Source: Amorphophallus konjac (lineage: Eukaryota > Streptophyta > Magnoliopsida > Alismatales > Araceae). From it: DNA of 64,000 nt. The notes under the pieces were generated by a model. It made no database searches. It had not been told where the DNA came from and worked only from the letters and a program-made list of their open reading frames with translations. The translations under genes and the position numbers were made by a program. Positions 40,004-53,410 of this stretch are shown one piece after another. The stretch is from contig CM040128.1 of NCBI GenBank assembly GCA_022559845.1, positions 225,355,643 through 225,419,642 on the forward strand, given 5' to 3'. The number at the start of each line of letters is the position of its first letter. Positions within the stretch are counted from its first letter, which is position 1.

Positions 40004-43000
40004 TGTAGCGCCCAACCCTATACCCGGTCCAGTATATCACTCCCATCGGATATAGGAGGCAACACCCAAGTGGGAACCACCCAATAGAACAATGACGGGT
40101 TGAGATTTACACAAATAAAAGTGCAGAATTCACAGCGGAAGAACAAATGTAATACATCAGCGAATGTCCAAATACCAACATCACAATAGTCCAATAGAAA
40201 TAAAGTTCCAACTTGCTATTACAATAACCAGAGTTCATAATTACAAGCCTCTTATAGACCCTCACAAGCTACCTCAAAAAATAGAACAAGAAAGCTATCA
40301 ACGATCACGCACGGGCCTCCGGCTCGGACTCACTTAGCTCTAAATCCTCATCCTCACTAGCAGACCCGCTTGGAAATTTATCAAGTGTAAGTCTACGAAT
40401 AGACTTAACAAGATTCAGAAACTCAAGCACACCTCTTGCACAATCACAACACATTCAACCATCCTTTAACCGGTACAATCCCTAAGGCTTACGAAGTTGT
40501 AGAAAATAAACACATGGTTTCAGAAATCAAATACATGTTTTAGATTACTGAAAATACATCATGAGGGCAATGCCGATTAATATGCAACTATGGATAGGCT
40601 ATGCAATAGTGCACTAGGCAATATCTAGTCAGGCAATGAAAGTGCATAGCAAATTCTGAACCGGATTCATATGCCAAGTGTGCTGTCTGAAAGGAACATA
40701 AGTCATGTTTGAAAATAGAGTTCAAAACTAAATGGAACATGTATGCACCAAGGAATAGAGTTCAGATCTTACAATTCAGTTTTAGAGGTCAGCTCAGATC
40801 AAACAAAACGAATACATATGCCAAATATCATATAACAGAGTCAAATGGCAATAATCTGATCAAAATATATCAGAAGTTCTAAGCTGAACAGAGGACCAGG
40901 ACACATTGCCCAAACCACCACTAGAAGGTCATATACGGATACTAAATCACCTAGGCAATGGTGATGAGGTCTTGATTAACTGCGCAGAACCGAAGGAAAA
41001 TATTCCCCACCTTAACCAGTGGAACTTATCCACCTCCAGAATTTCACCCCCGTGCCCTCGGGGTAATAAACATATTGAGCCTCCCCACAGGGGCATTTCT
41101 ACGGTTTGGCTCCAAGCCCTTCTATAGCAGTAGTGTCCCTTTGGTCCATGATTTGTCTCATAGCATAAGAAGTTCACAATGACAAGGAATAATATGCAGT
41201 ACAAGGGCAATGCAAAATATGCAGTACAAGAACAAGGAAAGTATACAGTATAAGGTCAATGAATAACAATGCAATACAAGGAGAGTACTGAAGGTTAGCA
41301 AATGAATTTTTAGAATATGCAACTATGCAAGAAAGATGCAATGGACATGAACTTGTGTAGTCATTAACCCAACTAGTTTACAATTCTCTAGCATGAAATA
41401 ATGAATAGCTAAAAATTCGAGGGAATAGTCGGTAAAAGGGGAGCAAAATAATTGTACAAAGGAAAGGTCGACTTTTACGGAGCATAAGCCAACTTTTCCC
41501 GGCATTTGGAACACGCTGAAACAACCCAGGCAGGGCAAAGGTCGACACTTCCAAGGTCAAGAGTCGACTCTGGTTGCATCCAAAAGTTGGACTGGGTAAG
41601 ACCCACTAAGAGGTCGACACTTCCAGGGAGAAGTGTCGACACTTCTCGGCAGACAGAACCTAGACTGTGTAAGATCCACAGTGAGAGGTCGACACTTCCA
41701 GGGAGAAGTGTCGACACTTCCCTACGGACAGAACCTATGTCTTTTTTTGAAACAACGAACGAGTACTCAAAACTAAACCAAACTTTGTCAAGGTGGAAAC
41801 AACGTAATCCACACTCAAACCATTCGGATTACACACTTAACCATCATATATAAACTTGGGTTTTAAGCTATTACATTATTTAGAAAACAATACTATGCAT
41901 ATCCATCGATTCATTTGATCTACCCAGAAATCAAGCCAAACTTTATCAAAATAAACGGCATACATCACACTCAAACATGCATACTTCATACTTAACCTAT
42001 ACATATGTCTTACTCGAACCAACAATACGAAATTCAGAAAAACCCATGCTACATCATTCCGAAAAAAAAGAAACCGTATTATCCCACACTTAACTGGCAA
42101 TCGCTTGAGTGTCCAATAATAAAACCGAGTTCCATTAAAGGAGAACAATATATTTCGCATTCTACCATGGTTCCAAAATCCGATTTCAAGATGTTAGAAC
42201 CTGCACAAAAGGAGGGATTGAGATTTTAGATCTTGCCTTAACCAGATGGACAACGATAGAATACTCCTCTGCCTCTGGCAAGAGACGGGAAGACGAAGGC
42301 CACGAGGACCACGATCTAGTAGCAACCAAAGGACCGAGGAGATCGCTCACGAGCAAGGACGCTCTCCCCTTCTGCTGCTACGACCCTTGGCTCCCTCTCG
42401 GTTTTCAAAACCACACCGTGTGCATCCAGAACGTAGAAGCCAGCGCAGGGAAAGGAACAAGGGAGAAAACTCCCAAAAAGGGGTTGGGGTTTCCTCCAAA
42501 ACCTCCGGTGGTTATAGTGATTAAGGATGGGATAATGATCCCTTTAATTGCTCAAAGAGGTCTGCGGTTACAAGGAGAGAAAATAGGGAAAGAAAAAGCC
42601 ACGGTCGAAATGGTTGCCGTAAGAAAAGGAAAAAATGTTACTATTCACACCACCATTCGAAAAATCAAATCTAATAATATAAAAATGATTTTCCAAAACT
42701 AATTGCTACCCATTTTTCACCATCATTTAATCTATCGTGAAAAAATATAAAATAATTTAAAACTCAAGAAATAAAAATCGACCCGAAAATGAATAGTAAC
42801 ATGCTCTTCGTTATTTACATAAAGCTATTAACGTGCTCCCACTAATAAAAGGATAACAAGGTAATTTCTAACTCTTGAACTCAACTAAATTAATATGTGC
42901 ACACACAATTATGAATGAAATAGGTTAAATTACATAATTTTAATTACATCAAAATTAGGTTTTTAAACAAGGGAAATTTGTTTACTCTTTAATTATTTAG

Positions 43001-43119
43001 TTTATTTCAACTAAATACTAGTTAATTATTTTGCTAACTCAAGCATGTAATATTTCAAGCATTTAACCAAAATATAGATAAAATATTCTTTATGAACACG
43101 GTAAAACTCACGGGTACTA
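40004..43119 (-). repeat. TK2 3' LTR (left copy)
   Basis: Runs from TGTAGCGCCCAAC to about GGGTACTA. The last bases differ from the partner (TACTAAC here, TACTACA there), so the inner end is good to a few bases. It contains a GTCGAC palindrome minisatellite at about 41539-41720. Reading frames such as 42418-42702 on the other strand are not supported as genes. Confidence 0.85.
41539..41720. repeat. GTCGAC palindrome minisatellite, TK2 left LTR
   Basis: About 80-bp units share GAGGTCGACACTTCCAGGGA and contain AAGTGTCGACACTT, a perfect 14-base palindrome (41631-41644 and 41706-41719), plus AGAGTCGACTCT at 41560-41571. The corresponding tract in the right LTR has different palindromes and unit lengths. 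Confidence 0.8.
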
Positions 43120-46100
43120 ACCCTCTCCCCCTTAAAGAACTTCGTCCCGAAGTTTAAAGTGAAGCACATACCGAAAAGATGGGGATACTTCTTCTTCATA
43201 TCTTCTTCGAGCTCCCATGAAGCCTCCTCATAAGATACATTCCTCCATAGGACCTTCACCAATGGAATAGATTTTGATCTGAGGACTTGCTCCTCGCAAT
43301 CCAAAATCTTGACTGGTTGCTCCTCGAATGACAAATCCGGTTGGAACTCCAAACCTTCATAGTTGATAATGTGAGATGGATCATGGACATACTTACGGAG
43401 CATGGATACGTGGAACACTGGATGAATGGCCACCATGAATGTAGGTAAAGCCGACCGATATGCCACATTCCCTACCTTGTCCAGAATCTTGAAAGGTCCA
43501 ATGAATCTTGGCCGCAACTTCCCTCGCTTGCCGAATCTTGACACTCACTTAATTAGTGACACCTTGAGAAAAACATGCTCACTTGCCACAAAGTCCAGAT
43601 CCTTCCTTCTGTTATCTGCATAGCTCTTCTGCCGATCTTGGGCTGCTTTCAATCTTTGCTGAATTTGCTGAATCTTCTCAGATGTTCCTTGCACCACTTT
43701 GGGCCCGATTAACTGCCTGTCACCAACCTCTTCCCAACATAGAGGAGATCTACATGGCCTCCCATACAAAGTCTCAAATGGAGCCATGCCTATACTTGCA
43801 TGATAACTATTATTGTAGGTAAATTCTACCAACGGTAGATGTCACTCCCAATCTCCTCTCCAATCGAGAACACAGGCTCTCAACATATCCTCCAAAGTGC
43901 GAATGGTCCTTTCAGACTGACCATCTGTCTGGGGGTGATATGCCGAGTTGAGCTTCAACTGGGACCCAAAAGCATTCTGCAATCCTTGCCAAAGTCTCGA
44001 TGTGAAGCGAGGATCCCGATCTGAAATAATGGACTTCAGAACTCCATGCAATTTGACGATGTTCTCATTATAAAGACGTGCCAAGCTCTCCACAAATTGC
44101 TTCTTCTTCATGGCTAGAAAATGTGTAGTCTTCGAGAATCAATCCATAATCACCAAAATAGAATCATTCCCATTCGATGATCGAGGCAAGCCTGTAACAA
44201 AATCCATGGTGATATCCTCCCATTTCCATTGTGGTATCTCGATCCTTTGCATCAACCCAGATGGTCTTTGGTTTTCAGCTTTAACCTGCTGACAGACCAA
44301 ACATCTAGACACAAATTCCACTACATCCTTCTTCATACCGGGCCAGTAAAAGGACCGCTTCAAATCATGGTACATCTTGTTACTACCAGGATGAATGGAG
44401 AATTTCGACCTGTGAGCTTCCTCCATCACTTCATTCTTTAATTCAACCACATCAGGCACACAAATTCTATGCTGAAATCTGACCACACTATCTTCGTCTC
44501 GGGCAATTCCAGTCTTACCAATCATACATTGCAACTGAGGGTCATCTCGCTGAGCTTCTATTACTCAATCCATAACTGTTGACCTGATGCATAGCTGAGC
44601 AACGAACGCCTGGAAAAGTTGAGGCTCAATCGATGCCATGTAACACACAGCATCCTCAATCATCTTCCAGTCTTGCTGCATCAAAGTCCGCTTCCGACTA
44701 AGGGCATCGGCCACAACATTAGCCTTTCCAGGATGATATTGCAGCTCAAAATCATAGTCCTTCAAGAATTCGACCCATCGCCTCTGGCGCAAATTCATCT
44801 CCTTCTGAGAAAATTAATACTTAAGACTCGTGTGGTCCGTGAAGACTTCAAACTTGACTCCATACAAGTAATGTCTCCAGATCTTCAATGCAAGAACAAC
44901 GGCGGCCAACTCCAAGTAATGCGTAGGGTAATTCTCCTCATGCTCCTTCAGTTGCCTGGAGGCATACGCGAAAACCCTACCATTCTGCATCAGAACACCA
45001 CCGATCCCGATCCTTGAAGCATCAGCGTAGAGGGTAAACATATCGGTGCTATTGGGTAGGATCAAGAGTGGTGCTGACGTCAGTCGATCCTTTAATTCGG
45101 TGCTATTGGAAATTTTGCTCACATTCCTCGGACCACATGAACTTCACTCCTTTCCTTATAAGCCTTGTCAAAGGTGCCGAAATAGAAGCAAAACCCTTAA
45201 TAAACTTCCTATAGTAATCGGCCAACCCGAGAAAACTCTAAATTTCAGTGGGGGATTTCGGAGCCTCCCATTCTAATATAGCTTGAACCTTGGCTGGGTC
45301 AATTACCATGCCACTTCATGATATCACATGGCCAAGAAAATGAACCTCCTTCATCCAAAAATCACACTTGCTGAACTTCGCATAAAGCTTGTGCGCCCGA
45401 AGAGTCTCCAAAACAATCCTCAAATGTTCCTTGTGAGACGCTTCATCTGGGGAAAATATCAAAACATCATCTATGAACACAACCACAAAGCTATCCAGAT
45501 AAGGCCTAAACACCCGATTCATTAGGTCCATAAATGCTGCAGGGGCATTCGTTAGACCAAAGGGTAGAACCAGGAATTCGTAATGGCCATATCTAGTTCA
45601 GAAAGCTGTCTTGGAAACATCCTCCTCCTTGATCCGGAGCTGATGGTAACCCGATCTCAAATCAATCTTCGAGAACACCGAAGCACCTTGCAATTGATCG
45701 AAGAGATCATCAATACGGGGCAAAGGATAATGGTTCTTGACAGTAACCTGATTGAGCTTCCGATAATCACTGTAGAGGCGAAGCGATTCGTCCTTCTTCA
45801 CGAACAAGACTGGGGCTCCCCAAGGTGAGACACTTGGTCGAATAAAGCCCTTATCTATTAGTTCTTGCAACTGCTTCCTTAGTTCTGCCAATTCTGCAGG
45901 TGCCATTCGATACGGGGCCTTAGATATCAGTGTTGTACCGGGCACAAGGTCAATAGAGAACTCAATCTCTCTGGCTGGCGGCAACCCTGGTAGATCCTCC
46001 GGAAAGACATCGGGAAAATCCCGAACCACTTCAATCTCCTCCAGCAACGGGGCCTGAGAAACCTCAGCTGATGCTACCACCCAAGCAAGAAAAGCATTGC

Positions 46101-47796
46101 CACCCTTACACAATAACCGAGCTGCCTTTATGGCCGAGACTACAAATTTCCCCGACCCAACCTGAAGCAAAGGGTGGAAAAACTCCTTCTCACCCGGGAT
46201 GCAAAAAACAACTCGCTTCTTCCGGCAATCAATGAGAGCATAATACCTCTTGAGCCAATCCAACCCAAGAATAACATCATAATCCTTCATCTTTAAAAGA
46301 TAGAAATGTCCAGCTAGCTCTTTTCCTCTGATAACCACCGGCAAGGAAGGATAGCTCTTTTCAGTGGACATAACTCCAGCGGGCGTGTGCACTAGGAGAG
46401 GCACATCCAAACTTGATGGCATCAAGCCCAAATCATCATGCAACATCTTGGAAAGCCGTTCGGACACAAATGAATGAGTAGCACCGGTGTCGAATAAAAC
46501 TCTAGCATGGAAACCTGACACTAGAAGTGTACCTTCTGTCACATTGTCTGCTTGCTCTGCATCTTCTATGGCCAATGCTAACACTCGTGCCGGCGCTCGA
46601 GGATGTCTGGCTGACTTCATTGGTGCTACGGTGGCAGCTGCTGTAGGAGCTTGAGTTGTAGAAGGCAGCTGCATCTTCGGACAATCCTTGATCTTATGCT
46701 CCGAGCTTTCGCATTTGAGACACTTCCCGACTACTATCCAACACTCCTTACCCCCATGCCATTTCCCGCAGTGCTTGCATTCACTTTTGACTTCAGTTGA
46801 TGATCCTCCTGATCCTCTTACTTGCGTCAACATCGGCTTTGTTGATGTAAAAGTGGGTGACTGAGTATAGGGCTTCTTCTTGCGGTCTTGGCGTTGGAAA
46901 GATGATGACGGCCTCTTTAGCTGGGCCTTCTTCTCTTCTTGGTACTACTCCATGTCACTTTCTTGTCGACACACGGCACCGAGAGGTTCTTCCATTTTGC
47001 GGTGGTTGAAAGCAACCAATTTCGTCCTCAACGACGGTCGAAGACCCGATACAAACTTCTTCACCTTCCTCCGCTCATCCGCTACAATATGAGGTGCATA
47101 ACGTGCCAACTCCGCAAAGCGAGCTTCATACTCCAGCACTGTCATAGACCCCTGGGTCAAAGTGAGAAACTCTTGCTCCATCCGGTCTTGAACATGCTCG
47201 GGGATGTATTTCGCCCGGAACAAGCGAACAAAATCTCCCCACGACACCTCTCTAGCTCCATCCTCGAATTGATTTCGGAGAATTGATGACCACCAAACAT
47301 CAGCACGCTCCTCCAACATGAAAGTTGCCAAGCTAACCTTCTCATCCTCATCGCAACAGATGCTCTGAAAAATCTTCTCCACCGCTCGCAGCCAATGCTC
47401 TGCAACTAGGGGTTGACTCTCCCCCTTAAAAGAAGGCGGGTTCATTCTCTGAAACTTCTCCATGGCTGATGGCCCTTCAGCCATCCTTGACACTACCTCC
47501 GGATGTGGTTGAGCCTAAACAAACCACACAGATCTGTTACAAGGCCTACACGACATCCGACGCATAATTCCATCCAATCTATATCATACCTGGGCCTGAG
47601 CTTGCACCTGAGCCTACAATGCCACCTGTGCATTTGCTTGCGTCTGCATCACTTGCACCAATCTCTTCATGAAGGTACCATAGTCGACCAACGGCGGTGG
47701 TGGCGGTATCGGTAATCCTTGCTGGCCTTCACCCGCATCTCTCATCGGCTCCTCCTCACGAGCTGGGGCAGCAGCACGACAACCACGGGATGCCAT
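43026..47796 (-). pseudogene. TK2 Gag-Pol with chromodomain
   Basis: From the ATG at 47796 one frame carries Gag (core 47493-46945; knuckles [14 protein letters not shown] and [14 protein letters not shown]), protease ([10 protein letters not shown], intact), RT ([14 protein letters not shown] in [12 protein letters not shown]), RNase H ([10 protein letters not shown]), an HHCC zinc site (about 44400), integrase core (MDFVTGLP, SDRDPRFTS, HPQTDGQSERTI) and a C-terminal chromodomain (about 43360-43160: ILDCEEQVLRSKSIPLVKVLW, EEASWELEEDM). About nine in-frame stops and one frameshift between 45316 and 45122 break it. The open tail crosses the polypurine tract into the LTR by about 90 bases. Chromodomains are thought to steer integration to marked chromatin. 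Confidence 0.9.
43120..43134 (-). other. TK2 polypurine tract
   Basis: Plus-strand ACCCTCTCCCCCTTA reads TAAGGGGGAGAGGGT in element sense, next to the 3' LTR. It lies within the open tail of pol. Confidence 0.8.
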
Positions 47797-47968
47797 AACC
47801 TTGAAAAAAAATTAAATTTGGTTCAGCCAAGTTAGATGCCTTATAATTTTTACTTATCTGCCTTCATTTGTTTTTTTTCTTTTTTTTGCCACTTACTACT
47901 GGAACTATCTAGATCTTGGGATATGGACTTAGCTGATGTTTTTACTTGTGTAAGCTCTCAACCTGTGG

Positions 47969-47980
47969 GCTCTGATACCA
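47969..47980 (-). other. TK2 primer-binding site (initiator tRNA-Met)
   Basis: Plus-strand GCTCTGATACCA, five bases from the LTR at 47986, is the reverse complement of the plant initiator tRNA-Met site. Confidence 0.92.
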
Positions 47981-47985
47981 ATCTC

Positions 47986-50900
47986 TGTAGCTCCCCACCC
48001 TATACCCGGTCTAGTATATCACTCCCATCGGATATAGGAGGCAACACCATAGTGGGAACCACCCAACAGAACAATGACGGGTTGAGATTTACACAAATAA
48101 AAGTGCAGAATTCACAGCGGAAGAAGAAATGTAATACATCAGTGAATGTCCAAATACCAACATCACAATAGTCCAATAGAAATAAAGTTCCAACTTGCTA
48201 TTACAATAACCAGAGTTCATAATTACAAGCCTCTTATAGAGCCTCACAAGGTACCTCAAAAGATAGAAAAAGAAAGCTATCAACGATCATGCACGGGCCT
48301 CCGGCTCGGACTCACTTGGCTCTAAATCCTCGTCCTCACCAGCAGACTCGCCTGGAAAATTATCAAGTGTAAGTCTACAAATAGACTTAGCAAGATTCAG
48401 AAACTCAAGCACACCTCTTGCACAAGCATAACACATTCAACTATCATTTAACAGGTACAATCCCTAAGGCTTACCAAGTTGCAGAAAATAAACACATGGT
48501 TTCAGAAATCAAATACATGTTTCAGATTACTGAAAATACATCACGAGGGCAATGCCAATTAATATGTAACTATGGATAGGCTATGCAACAGTGCACTAGG
48601 CAATATCTAGTCAGGTAATGAAAGTGCATAGCAAATTCTGAACCGGATTCATATGCCAAGTGTGCAATCTGAAAGGAACAGAAGTCATGTTTGAAAATAG
48701 AGTTCAAAACTAAATGGAACTTGTATGCACCAAGGAATAGAGTTCAGATCTTAGAATTCAGTTTTAGAGGTCAGCTCAGATCTAACAAAATGAATACATA
48801 TGCCAAATATCATATAATAGAGTCAAATGGCCATAATCTGATCAAAATATATCGGAAGTTCTGAGCTGAACGGAGGACCTGGACACATTGTCCAAACCAC
48901 CACTAGAAGGTCATATACGGATACCAAATCACCTAGACAATGGCGATGAGGTCTTGATTAACTACGCAGAACCGAAGAAAAATATTCCCCACCTTAACCA
49001 GTGAAACTTGTCCACCTCCAGAATTTCACCCACGTGCCCTCGGGGTCATAAACATATTGAGCCTCCCCACAGGGGCATTTCTACGGTTTGGCTCCAAGCC
49101 CTTCCATAGCAGCAGTGTCCCTTTGGTCCATGATTTGTCTCATAGCATAAGAGGTTCACAATGACAAGGAATAATATGCAGTACAAGGGCAATGCAAAAT
49201 ATGCAGTACAAGAACAAGGAAAGTATACAGTATAAGGTCAATGAATAACAATGCAATACAAGGAGAGTATTGAAGGTTAGCAAATGAATTTTCAGAATAT
49301 GCAACTGTGGAAGAAAGATGCAATGGACATGAACTTGTGTAGTCATTAACCCAACTAGTTTACAATTCTCTAGCATGAAATAATGAATAGCTAAAAATTC
49401 GAGGGAATAGTCGGTAAAAGGGAAGCAAAATAATTGTACAAAGGAAAGGTCAACTTTTACGGAGCATAAGCCTACTTTTCCCGGCATTTGGAACACGCTG
49501 AAACAACCCAGGCAGGGCAGAGGTCGACACTTCCAACGTCAAGAGTCGACTATGGCTGCATTTAGAAGCTGGACTGGGTAAGACCCACAGTGAGAGTCGA
49601 CTCAGACAGGGCTGGGTGTCGACTCTGGCCTGCAGACAGAAACTGGACTGGGCAAGCACCCAGGCAGAAGTCGACTCTGACAGGGTAGGTGTCGACTTTT
49701 GCTGGATTCCAGAACCAATGTCTTGTTCGGAAACAAACGTCCGAGTACCCAAACTAAACCAAACTTTGCCAAGGCGGAAACAACGTAATCCACAGTCAAA
49801 TCATACGTATTACATACTTAACCATCATATATAAATCTGGGTTTTAAGCTATTGCATTATTCATAAAATAGGACTATACATATCCACCAATTCGTCGGTT
49901 TACCCAAAAATCAAGCCGAACTTCATCAAAATAAAAACGACATACTCCGCACTCAAAACCTACATATTCCACACTAAGACCACACATATTTCACACTCGA
50001 TCCATCAATCCATATTTCAGATATTATATTATTCAGGTTGAAGAAAAGAAAGGAAACATACTAACCTACACGTATCTATCGCCTGAGTGTCCAATAATCA
50101 AACCGAGTTCCATTAAAGGAGAACAACATATTTCGCATTCTACCATGGTTCCAAAATCCGATTTCAAGATGTTAGAACCTCCACAAAAGGAGGGATTGAG
50201 ATTTTAGATCTTGCCTTAACCAGATGGACAACGATAGAAAACTCCTCTGCCTCCTGCAAGAGACGGGAAGACGAAGGCCTCGAGGACCACGATCCAGTAG
50301 CAACCAAAGGATCGGGGAGATCGCTCACGAGCAGGGACACTCTCCCCTTCTGCTGCTACGACCCTTGGCTCCCTCTCAATTTTCAAAACTGCACCATGCG
50401 CACCCAGAACGTAGAAGCCAGCGCGGGGAAAGGAACGAGGGAGAAAACTCCCAAAAATGGGTTGGGGTTTCCTCCAAAACCTCCGGTGGTTACAGTGATT
50501 AAGGATGGGATAATGATCCCTTTAATTGCTCAAAGAGGTCTGCGGTTACAAGGAGAGAAAATAGGGAAAGAAAAAGCCACGATCGAAATGGTTGTCGTAA
50601 GAAAAGGTCAAAATGTTACTATTCATGCCACCATTCGAAAAATCAAATCTAATAATATAAAAATGATTTTCAAAAACTAATTGCTACCCATTTTTCACCA
50701 TCATTTAATCTATCGTGAAAAAATATAAAATAATTTAAAACTCAAGAAATGAAAATCGACCCGAAAATGAATAGTAACATGCTCTTCGTTATTTACATAA
50801 AGCTATTAACGTGCTCCCACTAATAAAAGGATAAAAATGTAATTTCTAACTCTTGAACTCAACTAAATTAATATGTGCACACACAATTATGAATGAAATA

Positions 50901-51098
50901 GGTTAAATTACATACTTTTAATTACATCAAAATTTGATTTATAAACAAGAGAAATTTGTTTACTCTTTAACTATTTAGTTTATTTCAACCAAATACTAGT
51001 TAATTACTTTGTTAACTCATGCAAGTAATATTTCAAAATTTAACCAAAATATCGATAAAATATTCTTTATGAACACGGTAAAACTCACGGGTACTACA
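47986..51098 (-). repeat. TK2 5' LTR (right copy)
   Basis: Runs from TGTAGCTCCCCACC to GGGTACTACA, 3113 bp, the partner of 40004-43119. Point differences are spread throughout, with the strongest divergence at the GTCGAC minisatellite (49519-49710). Confidence 0.9.
49519..49710. repeat. GTCGAC palindrome minisatellite, TK2 right LTR
   Basis: Units contain GAGTCGACTC, GTGTCGACTCTGG, AAGTCGACTCTGAC and GTGTCGACTTTTG, separated by CAGACAG/GGACTGGG phrases. It occupies the same place as the left-LTR tract, but unit composition differs, so the two LTRs have changed here faster than elsewhere. Confidence 0.75.
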
Positions 51099-51103
51099 AT
51101 CTA
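51099..51103. other. Probable TK2 target-site duplication, right copy (ATCTA)
   Basis: ATCTA directly follows TACTACA and is followed by the TAT1 reading LANPPVLRPP, the expected continuation of the RT/RNase H junction. Confidence 0.65.
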
Positions 51104-51780
51104 GCAAATCCTCCTGTCCTAAGGCCGCCAGTTCCAGACAAACCACTTATTCATTATATTTATGTCCTGGATGACTCGGTAGGAGCTGAACTTGTGCAAG
51201 TTGATGAAGAAGGTAAGGAGAGGGCAGCCTACTTCTTGTCTAAGCTTCTCAACCCCTATGAGTGGAAGTATATGGCTATGGAGAAAACTTGTGCTGCTCT
51301 TGTCTGGGTGGTGCAAAAATTGAAGCACTACTTCTTAGCTCACGAAGTCCATCTCATTGCTTACATGAATCCCATCAAATTCCTTCTTGAAAAATATGTT
51401 CTCACTGATAGATTAACAAGATGGCAAAGCTTCCTTTCTCAGTTTGATGTCATCTACATTCAATAAAAAGTGATTAAAGGTTATGCCATAGCAGAACATC
51501 TTGCTCATCACCCTCTCCCTCGATTTGATCCTGTTCGCTCGGAGTTTCCAGATGAGGAACCGATGTCCGTTAATAAACCCTCTGATCCCATGTGGACATT
51601 ATATTTTGATGGTGCTTTAAACTCTCCTGGCAAGGGGATCGGCATTGTTCTTCTATCACCTGAGGGAGTCACCATTCCACAAGCCTTTTAGCTGGCATTC
51701 CCTATCACTAATAATATAGCCGAATATGTGGCTCTTCTGGTCAGACTTAGAGGCCGCCCATCTCTATGGTGTCACCCAAT
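51104..51780 (+). pseudogene. TAT1 RNase H and second (archaeal-type) RNase H
   Basis: The TAT1 reading resumes with NPPVLRPPVPDKPL and the Ty3-type RNase H (DDSVGAELVQ, EKTCAALVWVVQKLKHYF, RLTRWQSFLSQFD) up to a TAA at 51464. In the same frame a second RNase H follows, WTLYFDGALNSPGKGIGIVLLS and NNIAEYVAL, with the catalytic Asp of FDG and the Glu of AEY present and a TAG at 51689 between them. A second archaeal-type RNase H is the signature of the Tat lineage. Both would remove RNA during reverse transcription. The copy is interrupted by stops and frame changes. Confidence 0.75.
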
Positions 51781-52142
51781 TGCGGATTGTAGGTTATAGT
51801 CACCTTATTCTGCACCAAGTGCTTACCAAGTGCCGCACGCTTGATCCTAAACTCAAACCCTACCAATAACTTACATCTATCTATGACAAGCTCTTCTCTA
51901 AACTAATCTTTGTCCATGTTCCTCGTAACCAAAATATCTTAGCTGATGCTCTTGCTTTACTCGCCTCCTCTTTATCCTTTCCTCCTTGAAGAAACTTTCA
52001 TTCTGTCATCATTCATAGACGTCTCTCTCCTACTATTAAAAATCCCAGGTTCCTTAGGGTTAAAGAGGAGTTACTCAGGAAGGTTAAGGAAGGAGAGATC
52101 ATTGAGAATAAAGGGCTCATGTTGTTGGATCTAGAATAAGAA
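51781..52142 (+). other. TAT1 spacer between RNase H and integrase
   Basis: Coding-like but broken sequence; phrases such as VPRNQNILADALA near 51920-51960 match the end of a retroviral RNase H. Several frames alternate and no clean reading exists. Confidence 0.45.
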
Positions 52143-53410
52143 TTGGCTGATGAGGAAAAGCTAGGGTACTACGAGATTGCAAAATATTGTCAAGATCAGT
52201 CGTATCCTAAAGAAGCCGCTGTGGAAGAGAAGAAAGCTATCAGGAGAGTCGCTCAAAGGTACACTCTGGTTGGAGGCGTGCTATATAGAAGGGGTGTTAC
52301 TGGTGTTCTTATCAGATGCCTCGACGATGATGAATCATAGAAGGTCGTGGAAGAGGCGCATTCGGGAGTCTATGGGGGTCATGTCAATAGCCAGATGTTA
52401 GCAAAGAAGATCCTTAGACTTGGCTTCTATTGGCCCACTCTAGAAGTGGACTGTCCTATCTATGTTCAAAGGTGTGTTAAGTGCCAACTACACGCCAACA
52501 AGATTCATTCTCCTGCTTCTTCACTCCATCCTATGTCCTCCCCATGGCCTTTCTCCATGTGGGCATTCGATATCATTGGACCTCTTGGTGATGCAAACCT
52601 CCTCAAAAAACTAAAATCATTTATACTCACGGCCACAGAGTACTTCACCAAGTGGACGGAGACGGAAGCTTATGCGGAGATTAAAGCGTCAACCGTGTGC
52701 AAATTCATAATGAAGAACATCATCGTCAGGTTTGGTATTCCAAGTACCATCATCACCGACAACGGACCACATTGTATCTCTCAAGAACTTCAAGACCTCT
52801 GCAACAAGTATAACATTGCCATTGCATCATTTGTCTCCTTATTATCCATAGGGCAATGGCCAAGCAGAGGTAACAAACAAAACCTTGATTAAAATCATCA
52901 AAAAATAATGTGAAGCTAACAAATTCGCGGATTGGCTAGAGAAGCTCGTCAAAGCTCTATGGGCCTACCGTACCTCCATTCGTACACCCACTGGGCAAAC
53001 CTCGTTCGCCCTTACTTATGGGATGGAGGCGGTAGTCCCCTATGATGAGATCCTTATATCTTCTCTTAGGGTACAATTGGACAAGGAGCTCCCTATTGAT
53101 GAGCATCACGAATCCCTCCTTGCACAATTGGAACTCTTAGATGAGAGATGTCTAGCTGCAGCTGAACATGTAAGAATTTATCAAAATAGGCTCTCACGAT
53201 TTTATCAAAAGAACGTAATTGAGAGAAAATTCAATTAAAAGAATTTTTGTAAAATTTGGTGGACCTCGTTCAAAACTCCAACCAAACTGGGAAGGGCCTT
53301 TTGTAATTCAAGAAGTTTACCCGAGTAATGCTTATAAACTGGTTAATGCTGAAGGGGAAGAATTGGTCCTCCCATGAAATGGACTATATTTGAAAAAGTA
53401 CTACCCCTAA
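52143..53410 (+). pseudogene. TAT1 integrase
   Basis: The zinc-binding HHCC site is at about 52347-52480 (EEAHSGVYGGHVN ... QRCVKCQ). The core follows: WAFDIIGPLG, ITDNGPHC and, after a frameshift near 52840 and a TAG, GNGQAEVTNKT, supplying the D, D and E positions. The C-terminal part (WAYRTSIRTPTGQTSFAL, GMEAVVPYDE) is in another frame and a third frame carries the tail (GPFVIQEVYP ... LKKYYP, ending at 53410). Integrase would insert the DNA copy. At least two frameshifts and several stops disable it. Confidence 0.75.

Larger units (their letters stand above)
40004..51098 (-). mobile_element. TK2: Tekay-like Ty3/gypsy element inserted in TAT1
   Basis: Minus-strand element with LTRs of about 3.1 kb at 40004-43119 (3') and 47986-51098 (5'), a primer site at 47969-47980, a complete but broken gag-pol with a chromodomain, and a polypurine tract. 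The flanks are TAT1 RT and RNase H, which read on across the insertion. Domain order and the chromodomain sequence place it in the Tekay group. Early LTR positions differ by roughly 13 in 310 by hand count. Confidence 0.88.

Noticed and set aside
42418..42702. 94-codon reading frame kept in both TK2 LTRs (also 50396-50680)
   Set aside because: It is antisense to the element with no recognisable domain; equal length is expected when the two LTRs differ only slightly.
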